Shown here piece after piece: positions 13,368-25,633 of a stretch of 64,000 nt of DNA. The DNA is taken from contig NC_043991.1 in the NCBI RefSeq assembly GCF_902150065.1, forward strand, positions 8,032,499-8,096,498. Direction: 5' to 3'. The notes under the pieces are model-generated. The model saw only the letters and a program-made list of their open reading frames with translations, had not been told where the DNA came from and made no database searches. Each line of letters begins with the position of its first letter. Position 1 is the first letter of the stretch. The DNA is from Myripristis murdjan. Its lineage: Eukaryota; Chordata; Actinopteri; Holocentriformes; Holocentridae. The position numbers and the translations under genes were made by a program.

Positions 13368-13605
13368 CGTGTGTATCGCAGTCGCTGGCTTCTGCAGAAA
13401 CTTGGACAGATGGCTAACGGAGCGGCTGAGCCTTCCTCTTGCCCCTCTGGCTGTGTGTTTGATGTGATGCTCCGTATTTCTTTAACCGGAGTAGCAGCGA
13501 GGATATTAAAAAGGAGGCTGAGTCCGTCTGCTGCTTACTCACGACTTACTTCTTCTGCTTCTGCTTCTTCTCCTTCTTCTTCTTCTGCCCCTCTGGCAGT
13601 GTAGA
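13368..13605 (-). other. zfand5: Probable zfand5 5' non-coding exon and core promoter
   Basis: The minus strand carries a strong donor (ACACG|gtaagag) at 13368/13367, upstream of the coding exons and inside a GC-rich, CpG-containing segment. This fits a first untranslated exon spliced to the acceptor at 9674-9675. The transcription start is not visible; the right limit given is only where the GC-rich region ends. A TCT/GAA-rich run lies at 13544-13590. Confidence 0.4.
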
Positions 13606-13731
13606 GGCTACTAGGTGTATTGCCGCCCCCTCCAGGACGAAACTAACACGACCACACTTCATATTTTCACATAAAACCCTGAATCATGTGGAAAGAAAGG
13701 CTTAAAAGAAAAATGACTAGTCGATTTCTTA

Positions 13732-14663
13732 TTAACCCTCATATGGTATTCGTTTTTTTGTTACACAGGGAGTCCTGCTGGATCTGGTGGACCCATTGCA
13801 AATTGGGGCTTTTAATTCAACATAATAAAACCTTTTGTTGTTAAGATACTCAGCAGATTTTTACTTCATCCCAGTTGCAAGTAATATAAACAATACATAC
13901 ACTACTCACAAAAAGTTAGGGATATTTGGCTTTTGGGTGAAATTTATGGAAAATGTAAAAAGTTCACGCTACAGTGATATTATATCATGAAAGTAGGGCA
14001 TTTAAGTAAAAGCATACACTGGTGATTTCCTCATCTCAAACAATTTATTGAAACAAAAGCCAACAACAGTGGTGGATATACCACAACAAAAAATGTCAGT
14101 GTCAATAACTTGTCATGTGCCCTTGAGCATCAATTACAGCTTGACAACGATGTCTCATGCTGTTCACAAGTCGAGTTATTGTCTGCTGAGGCATGGCATC
14201 CCACTCTTCTTGAAGGGTGGCCCTCAGGACATTGAGGTTCTGGGGTACAGAGCTCCGAGCCTCTACACGGCGACTCAGCTGATCCCATAGGTTTTCTATG
14301 GGATTCAGGTCTGAGAAAGTGCAGGCCACTCCATTTGAGGTACCCCAGTCTCCAGCAGCCGTTCCCTAATGATACGACCTCGATGAGCTGGAGCATCAAA
14401 CACCTGATGTGAATTTTGCCGTTAAACTCCTTGTTAGAGAACAGCAACTTGTGCAAAAAGTACTGAAACACTGAACAGTTGGACATGTGCATTCGAAAGT
14501 TTACAGAAGGTCACATTAAGTTCACCTGGAAAGGTTATAATGCATTTTAGGTTCATCCTGAAATTTCACCCGAAAGCCGAATATCCCTAACTTTTTGTGA
14601 GTAGTGTATGTTTGTTTTTTGTGAAAACGGGTCCCACAGACCCGAATACCTTATGAGGGTTAA
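13732..14663. mobile_element. TTAA-flanked MITE split by a Tc1-like insertion
   Basis: The left end reads TTAACCCTCATATGGTATTC and the right end is its reverse complement with one mismatch over 21 bp. TTAA stands at both extremes. Removing the 707 bp Tc1-like copy B leaves an outer element of about 220 bp. The outer element was therefore there first. No coding content of its own. Confidence 0.75.
13900..14606 (-). mobile_element. Tc1-like transposon, internally deleted, copy B
   Basis: 707 bp, about 97% identical by eye to copy A, with the same 46 bp inverted repeats, TA flanks, the same internal deletion and the same retained transposase C-terminus. The remnant frame is further broken by a one-base loss near 14313 compared with copy A. 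It sits inside the TTAA-flanked element at 13732-14663, in the same orientation as copy A and 2.2 kb from it. Confidence 0.9.
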
Positions 14664-16600
14664 AAAATACTTCTTTCTGTAATTTATTCGGTATATTCCA
14701 GGAAAACTTGTTTGACTGTTTCAGGACGTCCACACTTACATAATCCATCTGGATGTTTTCCTATGATGCACAAGCACTGGTTTAACTATAACCTGCAGTG
14801 CCTGAGTCTCAGTCTGCAAATTTTAAAAGAATCACTTCAGGTACTAGAGCAATAACTGGCTTTTGTCATCTGAGGATGAAAAGGAAAATAGTGCTGTACT
14901 ATTAATCTCATTCAGGCTTGGATTTCATCAATTTGGAAAGCAGGATTACCAACTAGGCTACACCGGATAACTCAGAAAAACATTATATAGCCTAACTTTT
15001 ATTTATTACTAGCCATCATGCATGACTGAATCATGTTAACCTGGTGCTCAAGGCTTGTTTTACAGATTGCAATCAACACCAGCAGGATGTAATCTTTTTC
15101 ACAGCTGGTTAACCTTCCAGTTCTGTTTTGTGAAATGCACTCCGGATGTTTCAAGCAAATGCAGAATAAACACTGAAGAAAGTAAAATTACTGTTTATCA
15201 TATATTAATTCCAGCAGGTAAAAACAGTGGAGTGAGCAATACAAAGTGGTGAAGTGGATATTAGTCGATATAGAAATGCAATGGATAGTCAATTTCAAAT
15301 AATATTTGTAACTATATAAGAACAAAAACAGCAACTTTTATCACTTACCCATACCTGTCAACAGTGGGGTTTGAAAATAAGGGAAATTTGTCCATACAGC
15401 CCGTACAAAAATACACAGAGGTACACACAGTAAATCCTCAAATCACCACATTTGTTTTAAAATATCAGTGCAACAAGGACTGGATCAGCTGTTGGTTCCT
15501 GCATGAAGTAAGTGACTACAGTTTGGTAGAGAGAATCAGAAACCTGTTGAAAGGGAAATGCTGTGAACATCCCTGCACTGAATAAATGAAAACATAAAAT
15601 GCACATATAAATTCAGCATTTAGAAGTTTATTTGTGTATCAATTGAATGAGGATATGTAGACATCACTTACACATCATGCTTCAGCTGCGATTTTGAGAG
15701 AAGATGAATAATTATTAGGAGATGCATTGAGCTGAGGGTGACACCTTGTGAGGAGTGTTATTTGTGAGCTTGAGCATTTTACATGACAGTGAAGCTGCTG
15801 AAGTGCTGCAGTTGTCCACTGCCACTCTATTTTCTGTAACACAGTTGTACATATTCAGCTGCATGTGCACCTGCTTCATATATGAATGGAAAATTACTTT
15901 TAAAAAACATCACATAAGAGCCTGCAATGATACTGAGTAATTAAAGTGTCTCTTTTTTATTTTCTTCTTTTTACATAATCTATATTATTACAGTATCAAT
16001 AATAAATAACTATATCATGATAAATAACTTTCTTGTAGATTGTATAGCGTATTTATAGCACTTTAATAGTAGCTTATGACGACTTTAATGGACTTACCTG
16101 CATTTTACATCCTATCTTATTTCTGTAATATTATTATAGCAACATACATTGTTTAACTAGAATTTGATTGAATGACTTCTCGTCACTTGATGTTATACTG
16201 CCACCTGCTGTACCGGAGGGGAATGTAGCAAACTTTTTTTTTTTTTTTTTTTTTTGTGGAAAAGTTAAAAATACAAGATATTTACGGGAAACTACTTGGG
16301 AAAACAAAGCAGAATCTCGGGAAAATTGACACGGCCAAATCAAAATTGTGTTGACGTGATTGCGACGTTTTGCTGCACTTCTTCTTTATTTTGCTACACT
16401 TTTTTAATTATTGCCACCCTGGACGCCCTGCAGGATGAGCTTAGGACTTTGTGTTGTGTAAGATCCTAAATAACTGAGCAGGAAAACTCTTTATTTTCTG
16501 TGCAAGTTCATCCCCATCCCTGTTTTAATTCTCTTCTTTAATTTTATTTCTCTCATCTGTTTCGCCCACTCATCCTCCTGCACTGTATTTCTCCATCCTC
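14664..16600. other. Intergenic region between zfand5 and ccnb1
   Basis: The divergent zfand5 and ccnb1 genes are separated by this AT-rich stretch. It holds a 23-base T run near 16233-16255 and no recognisable gene, RNA or transposon. The short open frames (for example at 15055-15252 and 15364-15585) have no splice context or family features. Confidence 0.5.
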
Positions 16601-16668
16601 GTCAGCGACTTGAAGAAAGCAGGAAGAGGAAATAAAGGCCGAAATACAAAACAGCTGATGCGCCCTGT

Positions 16669-16780
16669 CACGTGGTCCCCGGTCGTCCTGGGAACGCATT
16701 TGAAACAGCGGCGTTCGTCCAATCAGAGGCCGGGATGGACTCGACGGCAGCCAATCCCATCGAGCGAGCGACGATTTAAA
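16669..16780 (+). promoter_or_regulatory. ccnb1: ccnb1 cell-cycle promoter: E-box, two CCAAT boxes, CHR-like site
   Basis: Upstream of the cyclin B1 start lie an E-box CACGTG (16669-16674), CCAAT at 16719-16723, a second CCAAT at 16751-16755, and TTTAAA at 16775-16780 in the place of a CHR element. The two CCAAT boxes are exactly 32 bp apart, the three-turn spacing typical of NF-Y/CHR-regulated G2/M genes such as cyclin B. Human CCNB1 also has a USF-bound E-box. The element assignment is from motif reading only; a TTTGAA at 16699-16704 is an alternative CHR. Confidence 0.65.
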
Positions 16781-16859
16781 CCAACAGGCTACACCTTCAG
16801 ACTCTGTGTGCTGTTTCATTCACCTCCTCTTTCTCTGCCGGAGCGACACAGACTTCCAA

Positions 16860-19692
16860 ATGGCTCTCCGCGTAACAAGGGTTAGTGTTTTTAATTATTA
16901 CCATTTAAAAAAAATACACGCAGTTTTATTGTGGTGTTGAATGAAGTTGTTTTCGCGACCATTTTCATGCTTGTGTGTCTTTTAAACGCCTCGAATGCTC
17001 GCTGGCCTCGTGTCCCTCTCGAATGTTTGTTCTCGTGCAACAAATTCATCTCAAGAATTGTCTAAAAAAAACTAGTTTACCTTAACTTTAACATGTATTT
17101 GAAAATGAACTTTTCTTTATTGCCATTTTTTTTCTCACAGAACCGCCTGCCTGCTACAAATAACCTGGCCGACAAAGCATGCCCGGCCAACAAACCCACT
17201 CTCAGGCCACGGGCAGCCCTGGGGGATATTGGGAACAATGTTGCTATTAAAAACCAGGGGCTCAAAAAGGTGAGTGAATGTGAATATTGTGAAAGCTCCA
17301 GAGTTTTAAACATGACTGGATGGCACCTCTGACTTTCCTGTTTTCTTTGTTTTCAGGAAGCCAAGAAAGCGGCCATTAAACCAACTACACTCCCCACTAA
17401 GGTTGAAAAAGCCCCTGTGATTGAGCAGCCAAAAGAAAATGTTGCACCCCCACCACCTGAAGTGCAGGTTAGTTAAGTTTCTATCAAGCTGCTAAATGGT
17501 CAACAGCCTCCAAAGAAACACAAATCACTCCTCAGGCTATTGTGTGTTTGCAACTTCTGTTGAATTTCCATTGTCTCAGGTTTTGCCCGAGCCGGCGTCC
17601 CCCTCTCCGATGGACATCTCTGGCTCTGCGCCCGCCGACCTCTGCCAGGCGTTTTCAGACGTGCTTCTGCAAGGCCCCATCAAGGACGTGGACGCCGACG
17701 ATAATGAGAACCTCATGCTCTGTAGTGAATATGTTAAAGATATTTACAAGTATCTTCAACAGCTTGAGGTAGGCCGCCATGACTTCACATAGATTATTTC
17801 TTCTATTCATTTGGTTAGTTAGCAGAAAATTAAGTTCTTTCCTAAAACTGTTTTCTCTCTTTGCATCCCCAAGATTGAGCAGGGCGTCAGACCTCAGTAT
17901 CTTCAGGGTCGGGAAGTGACTGGAAACATGAGAGCTATTCTCATTGATTGGCTTGCGCAAGTGAGCCTGAAGTTCCAGCTCCTCCAGGAGACGATGTACA
18001 TGACAGTGGCAGTCATCGACCGCTTTCTGCAGGTAACTTGCTGAGTCAGCTTTGCACAATTGGTGACTTTGCTTCACTCAGTGCAAAAACAAGACCTTAG
18101 ACTAGCTCCATGTATAATACAGGCACTAATATGTGGTATAAATTTGTCAAAACTTAGACTATCCTTCATATGCAGTGATTTACACTGGCATTGCATACTA
18201 ACTACATTTAGGACAGCAACATGATCTTGGCCACTGGAGTATATGCCTATCAGATTGTTTTAGAGAAATACAAGAGCCAAGTTTCCTTTTTGGCTCTTTT
18301 GCTCATGGATTTGCACTCTGTGTTGCTTTCTTCCTAGATAAAGACATATTACACATGTGAGTCACATTTTGTTTGTCTGCTGTTGACTTGAGAAATTTAG
18401 TGTCTTAAACTTGGTCCTCTTTCCAACAGGACCACCCTGTTTCAAAGAAACAGCTACAGCTGGTCGGTGTGACCGCCATGTTCCTTTCTGCCAAATATGA
18501 AGAGATGTACCCTCCAGAGATTTCAGACTTTGCCTATGTAACAGATGGGGCTTACACCACTGCTCAAATTAGACAAATGGAGATGAAGATCCTCGAAGTG
18601 CTCAACTTCAGCTTGGGTCGCCCTCTCCCCCTCCAGTTCCTCAGAAGGGCCTCAAAGGTTTATGAGGTTTGTCTTCTCTTTTACCTAGAATCAAATGATT
18701 CACAAACTGAGCTGTATCAAATAGATCACTTTAATTTGGTCCTTACAAGACTTGGTTACTGATTTGGTTACGTCCCAAATTCCTATTCATCTGCAGGTAA
18801 CTGCCCAGCAACACACCCTGGCAAAGTACCTTTTGGAGCTCAGCATGTTGGATTATGAGATGGTGCATTTTCCACCTTCCCAGGTGGCTAGTGCTGCTTT
18901 GGCCCTCACACTCCTGGTCTTGAAAAGTGGTGAATGGGTAAGTTGGTGCTGCTGTTAACCAGCAAAATTTACTCACTTAGTGGTTGAGTTTACTCAGTAA
19001 CCTGCAGGTTCTTGTGCCTCCATGGCACATGCTTGGCTTCTATTTGAACATCATGGCACTTCACCTGGAAAATCTGCCTGATCTGATCTCTTCTAGGATG
19101 CAACCCTGCAGCACTACATGAACTACACAGCAGATAACCTGATGCCAGTGATGAGACACCTTGCAAAAAATGTTGTAAAAGTGAACGGAGGACAGACCAA
19201 GCACATGGTAAGTGACAGAGGCTGAGCAATAGGTTTAAAATTGATTATTCATGAATTTAGTAAGTTGCATTCTCTGAAGAGGCAATTAAAATTATGGTGT
19301 CTGTACCAAACATGTTACATCTGGAAACTACAACTTGTAGGCAAGAATCTTGGAGTCCCCTGCATTTGCAACAATAGCTTCACCCTGCACTTTATAAAGT
19401 GCATCTCCTGCATCTTAGATATTGCAGTTTTGATTAGTTTGAGTGACTAACTTGTATGTGTATAGTGATTATCTCATTGTTAGGATAATGACTGTTACAG
19501 CATTCTAGTCCTAACAGGCCCTTGAACTAGAACATGGAAAGCATCTTCTGTGGAAACATTAACTGACTACAATTGTTTGTCTTGCAGACAATCAAAAACA
19601 AATACTCTACATCTAAGATGATGAGGATTTCCACCATTCCACAGCTGAAGTCTCCACTGATTAAGGATTTTGCAATGCAGCTCACCCAGTGA
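16860..19692 (+). CDS. ccnb1: G2/mitotic-specific cyclin B1
   Basis: Cyclin B1 activates CDK1 to drive mitotic entry and is destroyed by the APC/C. Nine coding exons join in phase 0 throughout: 16860-16880, 17141-17269, 17357-17467, 17580-17768, 17874-18032, 18430-18666, 18797-18937, 19097-19207 and 19588-19692. They give 400 residues (human 433). The destruction box RAALGDIGN is at residues 31-39. The cyclin fold runs from about 135 to 390 and includes the CDK-contact segment [12 protein letters not shown] at 169-180. Human-like stretches [16 protein letters not shown] and KNKYSTSKM mark it as B1 rather than B2 or B3. The ATG starts MALRVTRN, as in the family. The gene looks intact; all nine introns' borders are standard GT-AG, several with good polypyrimidine tracts. 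Confidence 0.96.
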
Positions 19693-19791
19693 GGTTCCAG
19701 GTTTTTAGCACCATGTGCTGAGTGTACAGATTCACTTGTGAAAAGTGACATTGACTTTAAAATTTTTAACTTGCCTCTTTATCTTGCTTTT

Positions 19792-19797
19792 AATAAA
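19792..19797 (+). terminator. ccnb1: ccnb1 poly(A) signal AATAAA
   Basis: A canonical AATAAA lies 100 bases after the cyclin B1 stop codon, followed by a GT-rich stretch (tatctgtgtatggttccttg). This gives a short 3'UTR of roughly 120 bases. Confidence 0.8.
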
Positions 19798-22700
19798 ATG
19801 GACTTCGATTTTATCTGTGTATGGTTCCTTGTTTAACCACTAGGGGTTGCTATGTGACTGCCAGCTAGTTGGCCACTGCTGTGCTCAGCTGTCTCATTAT
19901 CAGCTTCTAAGTGCTGATCACTTTAGTCATCAGATGCTGAAGTCGTTGGTCAAGTCCTTCCCATATTCAGAAGGGAATGGAAAACAGACTATTTTCTGGA
20001 ATCCACAGGCTTCCCAGCACTACTGTATTACAGCAACAGTTGCACAAATTTCAGTCACATTTAACTCAAACCAGAGAACTTCAGCCAAGTCTGAGATGGA
20101 TTTTAATCAAGTTTTAAAATGAGTGGGTTGTGATGTGTTTCCTCCAGGTCTTTATCAGGTAGATAATTGAAGTGAGACATTAGACTTAATGCTCTTATCT
20201 TTATACACTTTGAAACCCAGGGTGACACGAGTCTCCCGTTTCCACTCTAACAGCAAGCTCATTACATTTCATAGTCATTACATTTTAAGCAACTACTTGC
20301 TTTCTTGCATCATGACTCAAGTTCTAGCAGAGCATCTGTTCATCCACATGTAGAACTAATGTAGATGGCAGATGCAAAGGCTACTCACAAGCTATCATGG
20401 GGCACAACCTCAATTACAATTGATCACATGAAGCCACAAGTATTTAAGGCTAATGGGCAAAGCAGAGTGGGAGCTGTTATCACTTTAAGCTATCCACCAC
20501 TGAGAGCCTGGGGGAACTTTGTGCACCAAGCCCCCCCAAGGGGATACCCAGAGAGCTTTGCTCTACAAGACCACCTGCTGTCTTCATATTATAGTCACTG
20601 TGTTCATCAGGTCCCATAGACCATCAATCACAAGCTTGCAGGATAACAGCTTGAGTACATCTGCTGTATAAGCTAGGAGAAGAAATCAATTTTTTTTGAC
20701 TCATCTGGGTTTACTGTAGTTCATGCAGAGTCAAAGTGAAATATGAGAAGTTAAATTTGCATAAAAGATGAGCACTGCTTTTGCACAAGGCAGAAACCAT
20801 GGATGTCCTTTGAGGGAGAAACACGGCCAAACCATACTTTGGGAGTTTCAGACGCATAAGATACATTTTTGTGCAAAAATACCAACCTGAGATGTGGAAC
20901 TGTGTGTGGATCCATCTATTTCCTGACAGAGATGACATATAGACAGAAGGTGCGTTGACACCTCCTTCCAGCTCCATACCCTGTTTTCCACAGAGACACA
21001 TGATAATTAGTCTCAGTTACCCTGGAAAGCTGGGCTTTTAAACCCACAGAGCATACTGAGAATTCATGCTTGGAGGCTGAGGTCATGACTGGGCAGCCAT
21101 ATCGGTTTACAAGACAGATTCCTCCTGTGTGGAGCTCCAAACCATACACTTGCAGCTGCCTGGAACACTATTTGGCCTTTTTTGCTGTTTGACAAAGTTT
21201 CAGTTGTGTGACATTTGTTATGGTGGAAAATCAAGCGTAGTGGCAATACAGTTCAAAATGTTTAGCCACTGTATGTTAAAAGGTTGCATTTGCCAGTGCC
21301 CTGCTTGTTAAAATATCTAAGTCACAGCAATTTACGATTATTTCACATAGATCTGATGGTCTGTACAGCTCACACACATCCGCTCTGTGACAGCAGACTG
21401 AGGATGTTCGTGGGCCAAACCAGTTTCATACACAATTCAGTTGCTCCAAAGTACAAACCCTTCTGTCCTTTTCTATGTTTATTTAAGTTCTCCCCATTAA
21501 ATGAATTCACGAGTCAGCACTGAGGTCCAGAAAGAATGCAAAGCTTGGCTTCGTACCCCTGAGTATTTCAGCAATACAGAGCTCACCCCAACGTGTCCAA
21601 GAGCAGAATCAAAAGTTTGGAAGCACTTCTCAGTCTAAACATCCACCAAAATGGCCAGAGATATAACAAGTGCACCCTTCAAAATGAGTCAATGCCCATT
21701 CTCACCTCCCATCCACTAAGTCTGCGTGTCTCAATTCAATAATGACAAAGTCAAACAAATAGCCGGCCACGGCAGCAACGTTAGGGTTTCTGCGGGGTGC
21801 TAATAGGTCGGCAGCTGGCAAGTAGAGTGAGGCCTCTGGCTGGAGAGTGGAGTGAAGCACAAATAAACACAGGGGCATTCATTTTCACAATTTATAGATT
21901 TTCAAATAAAAATCATGTGCTTCCTGAACTTTACTGACCTTTGACGCTCAATGTCACATGAAGGAAAGAAAGGCTCCTATTGTGGCCTGAACAGAGGAGT
22001 GTTTCAGCCAGGTGTGAATCAGCTCTGCTCCTTGATTCATTACAGTTCATTCAGCAGGATATTCTCCAGACCACCTAACTTCTCCTTGTACGGTCTGAAT
22101 GGCAAGCAGGAAGTCAATCTGTCTGCAATCGAGGTTAGACTCAGATGTTTGTTGCAAAGCTACAGACAAGAGCATTAGGACTTTGGCAGCTCATTTTTTT
22201 TTTCCCAGAGACATTACACTGTCAAAGTAGTACATTATCTGCGTTTATCAGTGTCTGTTTGATAACTCCACTGGCATATCTGCTCTGACCCACTTCTCTT
22301 TCCAAAACATGAAAGCCAGATCACTACAAAGGTACTCACCAGTTTGAATGGATGAGTGCAACAGGCCCCGGCCATCAGTTTTCATGTCAATTCAAGACAA
22401 ATGTGCATCCTCTCACCAGGATTATCCCAAGTCACTGTGAATACAGAAAAGTATTCTTAAACTGTCAAATGTTAGCTAAAGCACAATACAAACAGCAGCT
22501 TTTCAAAACAGTACGGAAACAGTGACATTTAAATAACCACAAATTGGATGTACAAACAGAATTGACACCAAAATGAGGCCATAATTTGTCTGTGTAGAAA
22601 TCACATTTTACTGCATGCTTGCAAAACTACTGCTTTTGCAAGAGAAATTCACATTTTTTTTTCTCCATGTCCCACTAACAGTAGTTGGTAGGATTGATCT

Positions 22701-25589
22701 AAACTGTACGGTGGAAATTGAACAGTAATAAAACTTAAGCACATTCACAATTTCCTGTTCATCAGCTCCACTAGACCAGTTTAGAGTAGTTGTATTACTA
22801 AAGGGACACCTTCAAATCAGAGGCCTGCACGTGAGGTTTAATTTGTTCCAGTAATAAGACGTTAAGGTGCCAGCAGACATGTAGGTTTATAGAATTTCTT
22901 GCAGGTAAGCCATGCAATAGCTTGATTTATAAGTCTGAAGCATTTTGTAGTGGCTGTGAGGTATTTAAGTGAGAGGAATGTAGCACTCACATTTTAAATC
23001 GGCGGAAAGGTATTTTGTAATGTGTTTGCATAGAGTCGTGCATTGCAGTAATCCAGCCATAAATTGATGTGGGAGAGAATGCTGGATGAATGAATTCGGT
23101 TTCCGTTATAGTGGAACAAGACTACACATCTGAGTTCAATTATAATTTCAGTGAAAAAAATGTGGTCTGTGAAATTCATCATGGCACATTTAGCGGCCAG
23201 TCTTGCGTTAGTCACCTTTCTGTTTTTGGCCTAGAATCACTACTTTGAATTTCTCTGAAATTAGTGACATGAAGTTATCAATTACAAAATTTTATGACAT
23301 TAAAGATAAAAAGAGGTGATCAGGTGCTCCTCAAAACTAGGCTTCACTAAATTTGGCTACAAAAATTTTGGAAGATATTTCTGTCCCTTGCATGACATTG
23401 CCATAGGTAATAAGTCCAAAAAAGGATGGCCTAAGGCACATAACATTTAAGTCTACATCAAGCAATATTACATGCATTTTGTTGCAGTAAATTGACCCCT
23501 TGCAATGTGAGAGCTGTCACTCTGGGTGTTCTTTCCACTGTACAATTTGCAGACAGCCTGTTGTTGTTCCCTGGTTTTAGCTTTCTAAATTTTTGTGGCG
23601 GCCTGAGAATAAACTCCTCCTCTGCCCTCCTCTTCACCCCGTTGCTTCTTCAGCTTCATTCAAAGCCTCTCTGAAAATGCACATTCTGCAGATCAGTGCA
23701 TGCAAATTTCAGATCTATGGTGCAAGTGCCTCTGCCGCTGCAATCAGCACCGCAGCCACACAAACAGCTCATTCAAAGCAACTTACCTTGTCGCTGAAAG
23801 TCTGCAAATTCACCGCAGTTTTGAACTGGAGACAAAATTATCCAAGTAATCCAACAAGAGCCCCGTGAGAGTGAAATTTATTCCTCATTTCCATCTAGAA
23901 AACAAACCTACCACTTCTGGGTACATCTACCATGTACCCAGAAACATGATTGCCTTGTGTGTTTACAGACGGAGTTTGTGCTCTCAGTACCCTCTATTGG
24001 TCAGAAATAACTTTGTGCAGCTTAGAAAGACTTTATGTCACTAGTGCATGAATTAAAGACACAATAAATTTATTAGAATAATTCATCATGGTCGACAACT
24101 GAATCTGTCGACATAAAAGAGTGTCATCTGCATAGTTGAATATATTGAGAAACCGAAAAGTATGCCGGGTGCTACGACTGTTTTGTTGATAACTTTTTTG
24201 TATACTTGGTACCTAGGTTGTGTTATTTAACCCTGTTTAGTATACTGTATTAAAGAGGTTGCTGGTAGGTAGAAACACAGTATCCTTGTATGCCACATAG
24301 CATTTTGCATAAGGTAACACACAGGTTAATTTCTCTGTAAAAGAGAAGGATTTGGGCAGCTTGATAGAATCATAATTTGCTCCTACATGCATGATAATAA
24401 TTTCAGAGTACGTTTCTTCTCTTGTTGGTCATTGCACTTGAGATTTCATTTTGTATTTGAGAACTACTGATCTGGCATCAGGAGCGCAGCTTGCTATGGC
24501 CATGTATGTTGTTTACTTTGTAAGTGACTGAATCGCCAATAATTTGAACTTTGCTGATGTCAAACCATTCCCTGAATTTTAAGTTAACATCATTACACAC
24601 TATAATAATGACTAAATGGCTATTAAGTTAATGTTGTTTTGCACCATAGCTATCAGAAGTTACATCATGTTGTGGTACTTTGGGGAACCATACCAGTGTT
24701 TTTGTTTTGATTTTTTATGATATGAGATGTAATGAAGGCAAGACTGCCCATGACTCTTGTAATCAGTGCTGCACTTTGAGTTTAATGCCATATTTTGTTG
24801 TTGTTGTTGTCAGATTATTCCTTGAACCGCTCCCATGATTGGGGGCTTTTCATAACAAACGAATGCAAGACAATTAAATCAGCTTGTAAAGTCAAAACAG
24901 TTGAAAACTTAAGGAAACAGTATAGAAGCAAGTAAAGCAGGTTGAGGGTTTGCTCAAATTTTGTTCAACATAAAATCCTGTTAAAGAATCACATTAGCAC
25001 ACTGATATTTTTGCAATCTCATGCTTCCATATAAATGAAAAGTAGAAAGGGTACCTGTTCCACCGGTTAAAATAATGTAAGCATCCTCTATGGCTGGCCT
25101 TTTATGATATGCACCGCTGTCTGTGTTGTAATTTGACCTGTTTGGTGAGTCACGCTGCCTGGCAAATACTGTTTCTGTGCTGTGATAAATCCTCGGGGTA
25201 TAGGAGCGAGGGGAGGGGAGTCACTGCCGGTCCTGCTGACACACTGTAAATCTACCTCTGGGGTCACTTGGCCATATCCTTTGTTGTCTGCATGTGACAG
25301 GAGATTAACAAAGGCCACTGGATTTCTCTTGGCACCACTGTTGCTCCACACTTCTCAGCCCGCCCGAATCCTTGAATGCACTCAGAATCTGTGCACAATC
25401 AAAGCTTGCTGAGAGAGTTTTTTATTTGAGGTTTCCGCAACCCAAATTATGCATAATACTACCTGTGATGCTGCTGAACCTGTTAGGTAATTGAATTGAC
25501 AGATTTGTTGTTGCCACATCTTTCCCAGGATATGTTAATGAGAAGCAGCCAGGATTGCCTAACAGTGCGGGCGCCTTTCTTTTTCTTTT

Positions 25590-25592
<3 letters not shown>

Positions 25593-25623
<31 letters not shown>

Positions 25624-25633
25624 GTTGTTGTTG
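25593..25633. repeat. (GT)n followed by (GTT)n microsatellite
   Basis: A GT run of about 29 bases passes into GTT repeats. Confidence 0.9.
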
